Shown here in pieces: positions 1 through 10,363 of a stretch of 64,000 bases of DNA. The notes beneath the pieces are model-generated. The model worked only from the letters and a program-made list of their open reading frames with translations, did not search any database and was not told where the DNA came from. The position numbers were made by a program, and so were the translations under genes. Numbering within the stretch: the first letter of the stretch is position 1; each line of letters begins with the position of its first letter. The DNA lies in NCBI GenBank assembly GCA_030220185.1, contig JASPKZ010005706.1, positions 203,320 through 267,319 on the forward strand, written 5' to 3'. This stretch comes from Diploptera punctata (lineage: Eukaryota > Arthropoda > Insecta > Blattodea > Blaberidae).

Positions 1-800
1 ATACAAAATCCACAAACGCGTATTGAAACCAATGTGTTTGGGATCATTATCTTGCACAAATATAAAACCATATTTAATCCACATTTCCTCTGCAGAGGTA
101 TGAAGATTGGTCTTCAGTATGTTCATATACTGTTTGTGATCCATCACACCATCGATAAAGTGCAAGGTCCCGACTTTCCAACTCCAGAGGAACTCGTGTA
201 TCCCCATACTAATAAAGAACCACCACTATGTTTCACAGTGGGATGGAGATTTTGCTTTTGGTAGCTCTGTATTTTAATTTCTCCAGACTTTTCTTCTTCC
301 ATATGATCGGGAAATATTGATTTTAGGCTAGTCAGTATCAATTACTTTTTTTACAACATTATTTGGTGCTGTTTATGTGCGTTTTAGTGAAGTTCAAATT
401 TTTCTTTTAGTTTTCTTTACTTACTAAGCATTTTCTATGGCTGTTTTCCCATGCAGTTCGTTAGCCCATAGACTGTTACGAACATTGCTAGCAGAAATGC
501 AAAAATATTAAAGTCATTATTGATACTAGCTGCTAATTTAGGGGCACTACGTTTAGGTTTATGCTTTACTTTTTGTCATTAATGCTTTTTCAACATTAAC
601 ATACAGTTTTCTAAGACGTCCTGATCTGTGGCTACTTCAAAAGATTTTCGTTCGCCAACTCTATCAATTATATTCTGAATGTTTGGTCTTGTCCTTCCAA
701 TTATTTCACTAATTCCATTTAGCGATTTACACTGATTATACAAACCAATAATAATTAATTCCCTTTCTTCTACTGTAGTATTTCTACCTTTGCGCCCCAT
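1..800 (-). pseudogene. Tc1-like transposase relic, truncated by window edge
   Basis: Cut-and-paste transposase of the Tc1/mariner superfamily, which acts on terminal inverted repeats in the nucleus. The start is the ATG at 798-800 (minus strand). It opens a 73-residue helix-turn-helix segment beginning MGRKGRNTTVEERELI, typical of Tc1 N-termini. After frame breaks, a second open stretch (341 to 144) carries NLHPTVKHSGGSLLVWG, the usual Tc1 catalytic-core signature. QDNDPKH, which holds the second catalytic Asp, is read at about 33-56. The HTH and core are too close together for a full protein, so the middle is deleted. The C-terminus lies outside the window. Seen: motifs and breaks. Inferred: inactive copy. 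Confidence 0.85.
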
Positions 801-1074
801 TCCAGCTTAATCTACAGCCAGAACACACACAACTACACGGCGAAGTACTCAAGATTAGAGTGAATAACAACACTACCAGACCCACACCCACTTTACTTCA
901 TGTGAACATCTGTTGACCAAAACTTAGTACAGTATCAATACTTTTTTTGGTTAATTTTTTGTTATGCATGTAAAAATTATTTTTTTTACTCGTTAATTGT
1001 CATGTTAAATCAGAGGAGACTGCGTGTATTTAACTTCATAGAGTTCAGTTTAAAGGTGTATGTTTTTGTTTTTG

Positions 1075-1352
1075 CGGCGATGGACTAGTGGTTATGCTCC
1101 TTGCCTCTGGTCCCGAGAGTCGCGGGTCGATGGATTTTTTAGGATGGAAAAATCCAAGGAGCAATTCCTCCGGGAGGGACTTTAAGCCGTGGGTCCCGAG
1201 TCTGAAGATTTTCAGGCTCGTAAAAGATCCTTAATCCTGAATGAAAAGGCCTCTAAGCAAAAAATTTACCGAATTTTCCCGTCCTAGTACTACCTTTGTT
1301 TCCTAGATGTCAGTATGAGGCGGAACGCTGACCACGGACCACTCAAATGATA
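1075..1352 (+). mobile_element. SINE A copy 1 (tRNA-derived)
   Basis: The head has an A-box-like TGGACTAGTGG and a damaged B box. The body is shared with copies at 33.83 kb and 42.68 kb (the GGATGGAAAAATCC block, TTTTCAGGCTCGTAAAAG, and a tail with CTAGATGTC...). No coding capacity. RNA polymerase III SINE structure is inferred from the boxes and the dispersed copies. Confidence 0.75.
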
Positions 1353-2107
1353 TCTGTACGAAAACAAGTGTAACTAAATTAGTATGGTTAAAATTCTTCC
1401 CTGTAGGGGGAGAGCGCCTAAATCTCTGTTAAGGGAAACATGGGCTTACAATATACAAGAAGATGTAGTGAAGAAACAATGGAATTATTTATTTCTGGCT
1501 GTGTTATTTTTAAGTATACTAATACTTTCTGGACTAACTGTATAATTATGTTTCTGTTAGTAATTTTTTTGGAGATTAAAACAGTTATATACGCAAGTTG
1601 AAAGCCAGTAAAACCTATTTGAGGGAGCGTGTCTTTCGCGTTATTCCGTGACTTCAAACATCAGTTATCATCTCGTGACTGTAACATCAGTTCTCAATCG
1701 CGGTTTTTCCTTGTAAACAAATGTTATAATTATTTCAGTCTTGGAAGTTTGATAATGTACATCAACGAGAATATAGTACTTACAGCAAACTATTCTTCTA
1801 AAATGTCTCCTTATTGTGACCGAAGTATTCACAGTATCAAAATATGTTTTAAACACTATGTTTAGTAAACAAATACACTGTAACAATGGACTTTAAATCA
1901 TCATGCAACTGAAATTGTGTTTAATATTCTATAACGGAGCCTGGGCAAATTTTTTTTCCGAGTTTTCTCCCGTTTTCCCCTGCCACAATTTCATTCCACC
2001 ATTTCTCCATACTCATCCATTTCATTTCATTTCGTTCATCTACTCTTGTGATGGTGCGGCAGGTGTGATCGGCCGACACCCTTGTCATTCACAGACCTAT
2101 ATATATA
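1353..2107. other. AT-rich stretch, no feature recognised
   Basis: Only short open frames in both strands, with no family signature, codon bias or repeat relation that I can see. Confidence 0.5.
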
Positions 2108-2715
2108 CTAGCTGGCCCGGGGAACTTCGTATCGCCTTTAAATCCGCATTTAACACATATCTGTTAGAATCCTATGGAACTCATAAAAAACTAATTCACT
2201 TGATATCTTATCATTCATGATCTCTAGAACTGATTCGCCATATTTCTCAATGTCCCTTCTCGGTCCAGTTAAATTTAAATTAAGTTGATGTCTTTCAGCC
2301 AGATTACTTAAAACTAATACTTACACACGACATTAATATTATTATCAATATATTAAAAATAAACACTGAACACACTTAAATTATGAAATAATCAATATTT
2401 GAAATTCAATTGAAATTCGCGGTTGCAACAAAAAGCACAGCCACCTGGTTAAATAATAAACCAATTAATTACCTTACACCGTCATCTGTTAGAATCGTAT
2501 GGAACTCACAGATAATTATAACTCTTTGTTAAATAATAAACAAATAATTTGCAATAAAAATAATGCGACTATAAATTTAGTTATAAACAACCGTAGGTCT
2601 CAAGTTGGATCAAACAGCACACAGCAATTTTATTAAAATTTTATTAAAATCGGTTCAGTAGTTTAGAATTCCATCGCGGACAAACAACGTGACACGTAAT
2701 TTTTATATATTAAGA
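2108..2715 (-). mobile_element. Non-autonomous Helitron-like element
   Basis: Read on the minus strand, the element starts TC (plus strand GA at 2714-2715) and ends CTAG (2108-2111). It lies between A and T as expected for rolling-circle transposons. The 5' end (TCTTAATATATAAAAATTAC) and the GTGTCACGTTGTTTGTCCGCG block resemble Helitron ends common in insect genomes. No Rep/helicase coding is visible in 608 bp. The 3' hairpin is weak, so the class rests mainly on termini and target site. Confidence 0.6.
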
Positions 2716-2732
2716 TGTGGATTCGACCAGCC

Positions 2733-3370
2733 TAATGGGCTAGTGGTCAGCGTTTCTGACTACAGTTCATGGGGTCCCAGGTTCGTTTCAAATCATCGGA
2801 ATTTTTCTTAAAGGGAATTATTCCTATGATTGCCCATGGTCTGGAATTTAGGTTAAGAACTCTCCTGGCGTTTCATGATCATTTATCACCCATCATATCA
2901 ACAGGGTCCACTGCTGTGGTCTCGAGGTAGCGTGCTGCCTTGTCACGCAACGGGCCCGGGTTCTATCCCCGGTTGGGACAGTTTTTTCTGGGTGAGGTTT
3001 TTATCGGGGTTTTACCTCACCTGTAAGACAAATGTCAGGAAAACTTTAAGGCCCAAACGGTCCCGGAAAATCATCCGGCCATCAGCATCCTTATCCTTAC
3101 CATTATCAGTATCATCATCATCCTTCACCGGTGTGGAAAGCAACGGGAAGCTACCACACCTACAATACCCTAGTAAAGCTGTAAAGCATAGTATGAAAAT
3201 GCTATGATTGCAGTGAAAGACCTGCCCTCGGGCAGAATTACTATGTATGGATATCAACTCCGCCTTCAAGATGTCCCAACCTAAGAAATGGATTACAATT
3301 CTGCCAAAGCCAGGTGAGAAAGCCAGAAATGTGATAAGAGACAACCTTGTGGCATCAGACAAAAAAATAA
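2733..3370 (+). mobile_element. SINE C copy, split by a SINE B insertion
   Basis: The tRNA-like head (CTAATGGGCTAGTGGTCAGC; GGTTCGTTTCAAATC near the B box) and body run to about 2902. They resume at 3251 with the 3' part found also at 8718-9005 and 58168-58478 (TCCGCCTTC, CCCAACCTAAG, GCCAGAAATG blocks). The interruption is the SINE B described separately. Confidence 0.75.
2903..3250 (+). mobile_element. SINE B copy inserted in SINE C, 8-bp TSD
   Basis: Full-length tRNA-derived SINE: A-box-like TGGTCTCGAGGTAGCG, B-box-like GGTTCTATCCC, a body with TGTCAGGAAAACTTTAAGG, and a 3' end with GCAGAATTACTATG. ATATCAAC is repeated at 2895-2902 and 3251-3258, a target-site duplication that fixes both boundaries. 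It is the most frequent SINE in the window. Confidence 0.85.
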
Positions 3371-3558
3371 ATAGCCTATCGGGATTCATTTCATTTCTTC
3401 CCTCGACCCGACCCTGAGTTGGACACGAGTTGAGGATATTTATTTTTTTATAAACATGTTAGTCTAAATCTTCATTATCATCATTTTTGCAAGGATTATG
3501 CAATCTTGCCTGTTGTGCCTTCACAGTGTTAGGATCATCTGTTACTCGGACGCTAAAT

Positions 3559-4099
3559 ATATTTTTTTGCGCGATAGTGCGTTTTGTCGTACTTACAACA
3601 AGTTCAACTTCCTACATTTCGGGGTTGCCAACCTAAATAACTATACTGTAATAAAAATAACTATACTGTAATTACATATTACAAACACGCGTGTGGGAAG
3701 TAAAACTACTGTCCTCAATGTATACTACATACAACGTATATACAAAAAATATCCAAAAGATAGTGTTAATATACATTTACGAAACAAATCACTGAACTTT
3801 ATTTGAAACAATATAAAACAATAAATACGTACTTGCCCGCCATTTTATCACTAAATTGGTGTCACGGCCTCCTGTAGTTTCAACTAATAAACATTGCCCA
3901 GACTGTTAACATTAGTAAATTGTTTATAATGAACGCAAATATTTCCATCAAAGATGTTATTTTTACTATTATTTATTATTTTCAAAATACCATCGTGCAA
4001 AAAATAATGTACAACGCACGTTTGTGAAGTGTTTTACAGGTTTTTAAACATTTTCATCGTTTCTGTAAAAACACTTCCCAACCTCGCATCGTAATATAC
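3559..4099 (+). repeat. Element G, copy 1
   Basis: One of four copies of an unclassified dispersed repeat of about 0.55-0.6 kb; the others are at 20190, 36014 (minus) and 38166. It starts in a T-run followed by GCGCGATAGTGCGTTTTG and ends CAACCTCGCATCGTAATATA. Conserved inside are ACAAACACGCGTGTGGGAAG and AACTAATAAACATTGCCC. No coding region. The ends TATATT.../...AATATA are loosely inverted, so it may be a non-autonomous DNA element. Confidence 0.7.
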
Positions 4100-4830
4100 C
4101 ATTAGAATGATATTGTACGTATTCGGCACAGCTGGGATTTATTCATTATTCATGCGACTCACATGGACTCTCCATTTGTCTTTGTTACTCTTCTATGTTT
4201 TCATTTAGGCTATGTATATTTAGTTCTTCTTGCATCATATATTTTCATTTCATACCTAGTCCGACTTTGTAAATCGTTTTACCCTATCGATGAATCTCAT
4301 TTCAGGTGGCTGAATCTTATGTCTGCTTCTCTCTCTCTATCATAAAGTATCCAAGATTTACTTTCGAACTTTAATACTGGCCCAGCCATTATCTTACAAG
4401 ATAATATAGCTTGTATTTTGGAAAAATGTTCTAATAAAGAAGAAAATGCATAAAACAAGTGTAGATTTTCAATTAAATTCACAATTTTCAATAAATTTAT
4501 TAAAATAGAAATGTAATAATAAAAATTGAAATGTTTTCTTTCTTTGAACTTCTTTGGTAATTAAATTATGAACTTAAAGATATACATAAATTTACATGGC
4601 ATCAAGATATTGTCGCATATAGTCGTAGTCTTATTCACGTCGATATAATCCACACGGATTATCGAGTAATATTTCACTATAACGTTATTTACTTCTGCAT
4701 ATTATCAGCAATTTACTCACAATTTGTACTATTTAACTCGTAGACCGATATCGTGCCTCTTCCTGTTGATTATCGTGCCTCTTCCTGTTCGTAATGAGAG
4801 ATATCTCCGCAAATTAACTTATTTGACAAG
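4100..4830. other. AT-rich, no gene recognised
   Basis: Contains only short frames lacking any family signature. Confidence 0.5.
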
Positions 4831-4835
4831 GATAT

Positions 4836-5602
4836 CGATTGAACAATCTACGAACTATATTGTACAGCAAGAAATGCCAAATGAAAACAACTTCAAAAAT
4901 TACAACAAAAAAAAAAGATTAGTTCTGTTGCTCTAAAAAAATTAAATGTTGTATAATGAATCTGCATTATTGTTAATAGTTATTTCTCATACAATCATCT
5001 GTTTTCTTATTTTTTCCAAGCCCAAAGAGATTTAACAGTAAATATATGCTCTTTATAACAATTCAGCCGGCTTAAAAACCGCCCGGAAGTAAGATCGGAA
5101 TACATAACCTCACATTTGGTAAATATTAAACGTTATAATTATTTTTAGCTTCTGATGTTGTATTATTCCCTAAATAGTCACTCCAAATCCAACGCGAGGT
5201 TGAGTTTTTCATTAGACAAAATCATGAGCGACTGAACAATGTACGACCTATATGGTACAACAAGAAATGCCAAATGAAAACAACTTCAAAAATTACCCAA
5301 AAAAATAAAGATTAGTTCTGTTGCTCTAAAAAAATGATATGTTGTATAATGAATCTGCATTATTGTTAATAGTTATATCTCATACAATCATCTGTTTTTG
5401 ATTTTTTTCCAAGCCCAAAGAGATTACAGTAAAGGTATGCTATTTATAACTACACAACCGGCTTAGAAACCGCCCGGAAGTAAGATCAGAACACATAACG
5501 TATACAATATAATTATTTTTAGCTTCTGATGTTGTATTATTTGCTAAATAGTCACTCCAAATCAAACGCGAGGTTGAGTTTTTCATTAGAGAGAACCACT
5601 CG
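4836..5602. repeat. Tandem duplication, unit about 385 bp
   Basis: 4836-5219 and 5230-5602 are two diverged direct copies. Both contain GAAATGCCAAATGAAAACAA, AACCGCCCGGAAGTAAGATC, TTTTTAGCTTCTGATGTTGT and GCGAGGTTGAGTTTTTCATT in the same order. Differences are scattered substitutions and small indels, so the duplication is old. Confidence 0.85.
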
Positions 5603-6060
5603 CGACTTCGTCGCTCGTGATTTTTTCAGAAAAACACAACCTCTTGTTTAGATTACTGCTGATAATTAATCTTCATTTAAGTTTATCTGTTTCACAATTA
5701 TTTTACAATCTCTGATGAGTTCACTCACTACAATTTATTTTCTCCTCGCACTTCACTTATCGGTACCAATTCACAACTGCCTGATACTCCGCTCGCTACA
5801 GTTGTATAGGCGGGGATGAAAACATCTATGCCCTCGGCCGAGACACTTACAAACAGAAATTTCTGGCCACCGATCTTTCCCGAAAGGGGAAGTAGAGACT
5901 CGTAGAGATATCAAGAGCGAGAACCTGGGCATTTCGATGATCTGCCCGGGTCTTTCGAGTCGCGAGTCTGCGACTCGCAAATCTATTTCTGCCAATGCGA
6001 TACCACTATTCTCGCTTCGCCCGCGCGAAATTCAAACGTCATTATTTCGACTCGTCACAA
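5603..6060. other. CpG-rich patch with short palindromes
   Basis: Sits directly after the tandem duplication and is clearly richer in G, C and CpG than its surroundings, most strongly at 5770-6050. Short inverted repeats include CACTCGCGACTTCGTCGCTCGTG near 5589 (quoted as CACTCGCGAC ... GTCGCTCGTG) and GAGTCGC/GCGACTC near 5957-5977. A 74-residue minus frame (5995-5771) crosses it with no recognisable motif. It could be an element terminus or an unmethylated regulatory patch. Confidence 0.35.
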
Positions 6061-6319
6061 TATCTTACAGCAAAACTATAATTGGTTGTGTTATTATATG
6101 ACAAAGCACAAAGGAAAAGATTCAGAATGTTCGAGCATTCAGAGATCCCAATTATGGGAGTGACCACTGTCTGGTTAATGCCAAAATCTTAATTCCTTTT
6201 TGTAATAATGAAATATAGCTGACAAAATTGAAGACAAAACAAATTTAATAAATTAACCAGAGTATGATTTAGAGCGAAGAGATACTATATTGAAGTTTTA
6301 TAAACACCAAAAAATTACA

Positions 6320-6665
6320 AAGTAGAATACAAAGCGTAGAAATTAACTTCCTTAGAAGCACAAAAGGCTGCACAAGAATGGATCGGATAAAGAATGAAGA
6401 TATAAGAACAGAGTTAAATATATATCCATTGAATGATAAAATCAAAGAATGGAGGGAAAAAATGGTTTAGACATGTAGAAAGAATGAATGTAATAAGATT
6501 ACCAAAAGCAGCATTTAACTATAAGCCAAGAGGTTCAAGGAATGTAGGAAGGCCATTGAAAATATGGACAAAACAACTGTGAGGCGAAACAGGCAATTTG
6601 CCTAGCCCGTGAAGTGAAGAAGAAGAAGATGATGATGATTTAGAGCGACTGAAGGATGACACCAT
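6320..6665 (+). mobile_element. LINE 4 fragment, C-terminal coding end plus GAA/GAT tail
   Basis: 5'-truncated non-LTR retrotransposon. Reading with one frame break gives RIKNEDIRTELNIY, HVERM and SRNVGRPLKIWTKQL. This is the C-terminal end that follows LINE reverse transcriptases of this type. It ends in GAAGAAGAAGAAGATGATGATGAT, a simple-repeat LINE tail. Related to 32530-33420 (minus). Confidence 0.75.
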
Positions 6666-6754
6666 TATATATTTATATAGGAAGAAGCTGGACGAAAAAA
6701 TAATTAATTAAGAGTTTGACAATATGGAAGATTAATATCAGTATATTATAAATA

Positions 6755-6870
6755 ACTCCACAGGACGAAGAGACCCAGGAAGACCTAAGAAGCGATGGAG
6801 GGATAAATTTCTATCCTGAAGTGGAACAGGCCAATGGCCTAATCCATGACTGCAATTGATGATGATATTA
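6755..6870 (+). mobile_element. Short LINE 3' end fragment
   Basis: GGACGAAGAGACCCAGGAAG followed by the usual stop and a GATGATGATATTA tail. Similar in design to the fragment at 61222. Too short to assign to a family with certainty. Confidence 0.5.
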
Positions 6871-7029
6871 TAAATAATAGAGGAAAGTGAGCAAATATGG
6901 AATACCATTTTGTTTTGGGGCTAAAAAAAATAATCTAATCATAGTATAAATTAAATATAGGCCTATGTATTAATGTGAAATTAAGGAAACAATAATAGAC
7001 CTAACCTCGGAACTCGCCATTACAGAAAA

Positions 7030-7950
7030 GTTTTGGCGAACCTCTTGAAATATTTTGCGAACCCCCTGGAGGTTCGCGAATCACAGGTTGGTAAACGATG
7101 CTCTAAACTAATAAGATTATATGTTTGTTCCTCAATGTTTATATTATCTTCATTTGTTTCAACTAGTACATTATCCCTTTCTTCATTAATATTTTCATTT
7201 GCAAATGAAAACCATTTTTTTTTATTTACTATATATTTGTCCTTCCAGAATTTATTCCTCAAAAAATTCTTATTTCTTGAAAATTTAATTGAGAATTTTG
7301 TTTGCTGATTATGTAATCTATTATACATCTACTTGCATTGTGGGTTTTGTATATTTATGGATTTTCTTGTGTTTGAAAGAAACCATTTAAATATTTCAGA
7401 GAATTTTGCTCACAGAAACTAATTAATCTTGCCCCATTATCTGTTAAACTTTCTTTATCAAATGGCACCACAACTTGTCTCTTAGCTCGTCTTCCAGCCC
7501 TACCATTGAAATCTCCTGCCATAATTATTTCTCTAGTATTTCCGATCTCAGCTATTACATAACTTAATTTGTTATGGAATTCTTCCTTCCTTTGTTCCTT
7601 TGCATCATCACTGATAATGTATACTCCCAAAATTATCAATTTCTGTTGAAGAAATGTATAGGCCTATTCATCTTTATTATATTTTCATAAACTGCTTCCC
7701 AAATTATTATATATCTCCGAAATTTATTCTTAACCATCATTGATACTCCCCCTTGTGCATGTTTTTCTTTTGGAACTACACTGTACAAATACAAGTATGA
7801 CCCTTGAATTTCTAATCCATTTCCTCTTTTTCTTCGTGTCTGTTAATGTTATTATATCTTCATTTTTTGTTATACTATTTATTATTTTCCCAGTTTTATT
7901 TCTAATCCCTTGTATATCCGATGCTCCTAAAAATGGTAATTTTTCTTAGC
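7030..7950 (-). pseudogene. LINE apurinic-endonuclease domain relic
   Basis: The N-terminal EEP/APE endonuclease of a non-LTR retrotransposon nicks the target DNA. On the minus strand the order is IRNKTGKII (near 7920), LTDTKKK at the position of the usual L-T-E-T motif, a VPKEKHAQGGVSMMV-like stretch, then ILGVYIISDD and IIMAGDFNGRAG (near 7520). The GDFN active-site block is intact. IIDYII near 7310 is read in another frame. At least three frame changes make it non-functional. RT is not attached, so this is an internal fragment. Confidence 0.75.
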
Positions 7951-8523
7951 TTCTTTATTGCCGTTTATTAAATCCGTCCGGCATTTCATTCTTGGGCTTT
8001 TTAACATTATTCATTTGACGAACCAATGTCTAACTACAATACAGCAGTACCTGTAACTCCTGACAGAATCCTCACAGGGTACTATTAGCGACATACTGAA
8101 CCCTGGTCTTTTACGAGGTTTTACTTCTCCCCCTCACTCTTTTCCAACCTGGCTTGAGACAAGCTTTCGTTATATTACAAATTAGAGCTCTTTGGAAGAA
8201 ACAAATGAGTGAGATGTTGCCTAAAATTGAGAATAGGAGCAGTTTTCTATCATCTTTCCCCTCCTTTTTTTTTAGCCCTTCTTGCCTCATCATGTCCATA
8301 TTCCCCTTTCCCTCCTTTTTTTCAGATATTTTTTGTGCTACTTTTTTATATGTTTATATAGCGAATTCTGCCACTTAATTTATTTTACAGTGCCCAATAT
8401 AAATTCTATTTATCAACATTAAATTAACTTCTTGTCAGCTTGTCATGAACATGAAGTAGTGAACCTGTCTTTTTTAAGTGAACACAGATTTATCAGAATT
8501 TAAATACAGTATACTTGTAACAA

Positions 8524-8526
<3 letters not shown>

Positions 8527-8591
<65 letters not shown>

Positions 8592-8592
8592 T
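8527..8592. repeat. (AT)n then (GT)n microsatellite
   Basis: Pure AT dinucleotides running into GT dinucleotides. Confidence 0.98.
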
Positions 8593-8614
8593 TACATTTA
8601 CATATTATAATAAA

Positions 8615-8715
8615 ATGTTAACATTAAGCAATGCAGACCTAATATGACATCAATAGAAAAATAAACTTTTTTTCATGTCACATTAGGCCTACATTTCTTA
8701 ATGTCAATTTTTTTT
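8615..8715. repeat. Inverted repeat, about 29-bp arms
   Basis: ACATTAAGCAATGCAGACC at about 8619 is matched, inverted, by a segment ending at about 8705 (TGTCACATTAGGCC...TTAATGT), with about four mismatches. A third copy of the same motif is at 9430-9460. It appears to be the edge motif of the tRNA-like repeat described at 9163-9431. Confidence 0.6.
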
Positions 8716-8717
8716 TC

Positions 8718-9005
8718 TAATGCCACCAGATTATCTTTTATGACATTTCTGGCGTTCTCTCCTGACATTGGCGGAAATGTAATCCATAATTTCTTAGGTT
8801 GGGACACCTGGAAGGCGGAGTTACGTTACCCCGATGATGTGATGGATGATAAATGACAATGAAGCACCAGGAGAGTTCTTAATCTAAATTCCAGACCATG
8901 GGCCACCACTTCCCTTTAAGAAAAAATTCCCATGGTTTGACCGGGAATCGAACCCAGGATCTTACGAATTGTAGCCAGAGACGCTGACCACTAGCCCATG
9001 AGTAA
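8718..9005 (-). mobile_element. SINE C copy
   Basis: Reverse orientation. The 3' half begins at the left with the inverse of GCCAGAAATGTCATAAAAG. The tRNA-like head is at the right, where GGGAATCGAACCCAGGATC is the inverse of a B-box region and ACCACTAGCCCATGAG the inverse of the A-box region. Nearly full length. Confidence 0.8.
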
Positions 9006-9162
9006 CATCGAAATAAAGAATCGTCACTGCTATAAAGTAAACATTATCTTCAATTTGCTTACTTGTTATAGTAGCCACAAGAGGGCAGTGAGACCGAGTT
9101 CCCGCTAACTCTCATGATAGAGAATAGGCCTATATATAAAAGAAAAACGAGTTTTTGTGCTA

Positions 9163-9252
9163 GGAGCCTGGATAGCGTAAATGGTAGCGCACTGAAGTAT
9201 CAATTCAGACCTGGGTTCAAATCCTGGTTCAGCGTTTATTTTTGTTTTCACG

Positions 9253-9264
<12 letters not shown>
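9163..9264 (+). mobile_element. tRNA-like short repeat next to (AT)n
   Basis: Contains GATAGCGTAAATGGTAGCGC (A-box-like) and GGGTTCAAATCCTGGTTCAG (B-box and T arm), followed by TTTATTTTTGTTTTCACGTCAT, which resembles the tail beside the palindrome at 9414. No clean cloverleaf with matched acceptor arms, so it is called a SINE or tRNA relic and not a working tRNA gene. Confidence 0.55.

Positions 9265-9302
<38 letters not shown>
9256..9302. repeat. (AT)n microsatellite
   Basis: Uninterrupted AT dinucleotides between the two tRNA-like segments. Confidence 0.98.
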
Positions 9303-9304
<2 letters not shown>

Positions 9305-9305
9305 C

Positions 9306-9431
9306 AAGAAAAATAAGTGCCTGAACGGGATTCGAACCCGGATCTCTGGGTTGGTACCCCAGCGTGTTATTGGGTACCAACCCAGAGATCCGGGTTCGAA
9401 TCCCGTTCAGGCATTTATTTTTCTTATCATG
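9306..9431. repeat. Snap-back palindrome of a tRNA 3' half
   Basis: The left arm (9306-9358) and right arm (9372-9430) are inverted copies. Inside, 42 bp are perfect: TGCCTGAACGGGATTCGAAC at 9319 and its complement ending at 9413. The arm carries a T-arm/B-box sequence (GGGTTCGAATCCCG). The loop is about 13 bp. A fold-back of a tRNA-derived repeat is inferred. Confidence 0.85.
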
Positions 9432-10044
9432 TCATATTAAGCTTGCATTGCTCAATGTCAAAAAAATTTAATTATAACCAGTAGCATTGAATTTACAGAT
9501 TCTAGAAAGTTTTATTCAAATTGAAATTAAGAAAATACTATAATAGGGAATAAAAAAACTTTCTTCTTTCTTAGTTCGTTTCCCTTCGTGGGTCTAAATT
9601 GCTTGCTGCATAACAAATTCGGTATTCGCCATACCGAATGTAGCACAGTGTCAAAAGTGCAAGTAGGATTTCTTCCAAAGAATAATTATTTATAAGTATT
9701 ATGCACTATTTGTGATTCAGGAATCACATTGGATGGTAAACAAAAGCGAGACCGTATCCTACAACACATTTCTACGTGGAAGCTTCGATATTTATACTTG
9801 ATAAGAAATCAATTTCCTTCTTTCGTTTTTTTGTTTCCTTATCTTAATTTAACTTATCCCTTTGTATGTATTTTTATATGCCCCATGTCACTCGAGCCTT
9901 ATAGGGGATATGGTCTGTCGGAAGAGAATTTTAAACTATTTATCACATACACTTTTTTTCACCACTCTGGATGAGTGGTCAGCTAAATTTTAGGGCCACC
10001 TCAGAAACAACACGAACATTTAAGACAAGACAAATAATTTACTC

Positions 10045-10352
10045 CATCCATAGTAATTCTGCCCGAAGGCAGGTCCTTCACTGCAATCATAGCATTTTCA
10101 TGCTATGCTTGCAGCTTTACTAGGGAATTGTGTAGGTGTGGTAGCTTCCCGTTGCTTTCCACACCGGTGAAGGATGATGATGATAATGATAATGATAAGG
10201 ATGATGGCCATATGATTTCGGGGACCGTTTGGGCCTTAAAGTTTTCCTGACATTTGTCTTACAGGTGAGGAAAAACCCCGATAAAAACCTCACCCAGAAA
10301 AACTGCCCCGACCGGGGATCGAACCCGGGCCCGCTGCGTGACAAGGCAGCAC
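10045..10352 (-). mobile_element. SINE B copy with 11-bp TSD
   Basis: Its 3' end is at the left (CATCCATAGTAATTCTGCCC) and a truncated tRNA head at the right. ATAATTTACTC flanks it at 10034-10044 and 10353-10363. The first part of the tRNA head is missing, consistent with 5' truncation on insertion. Confidence 0.85.
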
Positions 10353-10363
10353 ATAATTTACTC

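Noticed and set aside
1903..2220. 105-residue plus-strand frame
   Set aside because: Its second half is the inverse of a Helitron-like 3' end; the first half has no recognisable domain.
5771..5995. 74-residue minus frame in the CpG-rich patch
   Set aside because: No family signature. High GC content alone lengthens open frames.
9163..9240. Possible functional tRNA gene
   Set aside because: No matching acceptor stem, and it shares a tail with the neighbouring palindrome, so it is treated as a repeat.
9105..9440. Overlapping 91- and 108-residue frames with long I-Y repeats
   Set aside because: They read through the (AT)n microsatellite and tRNA-like repeats.
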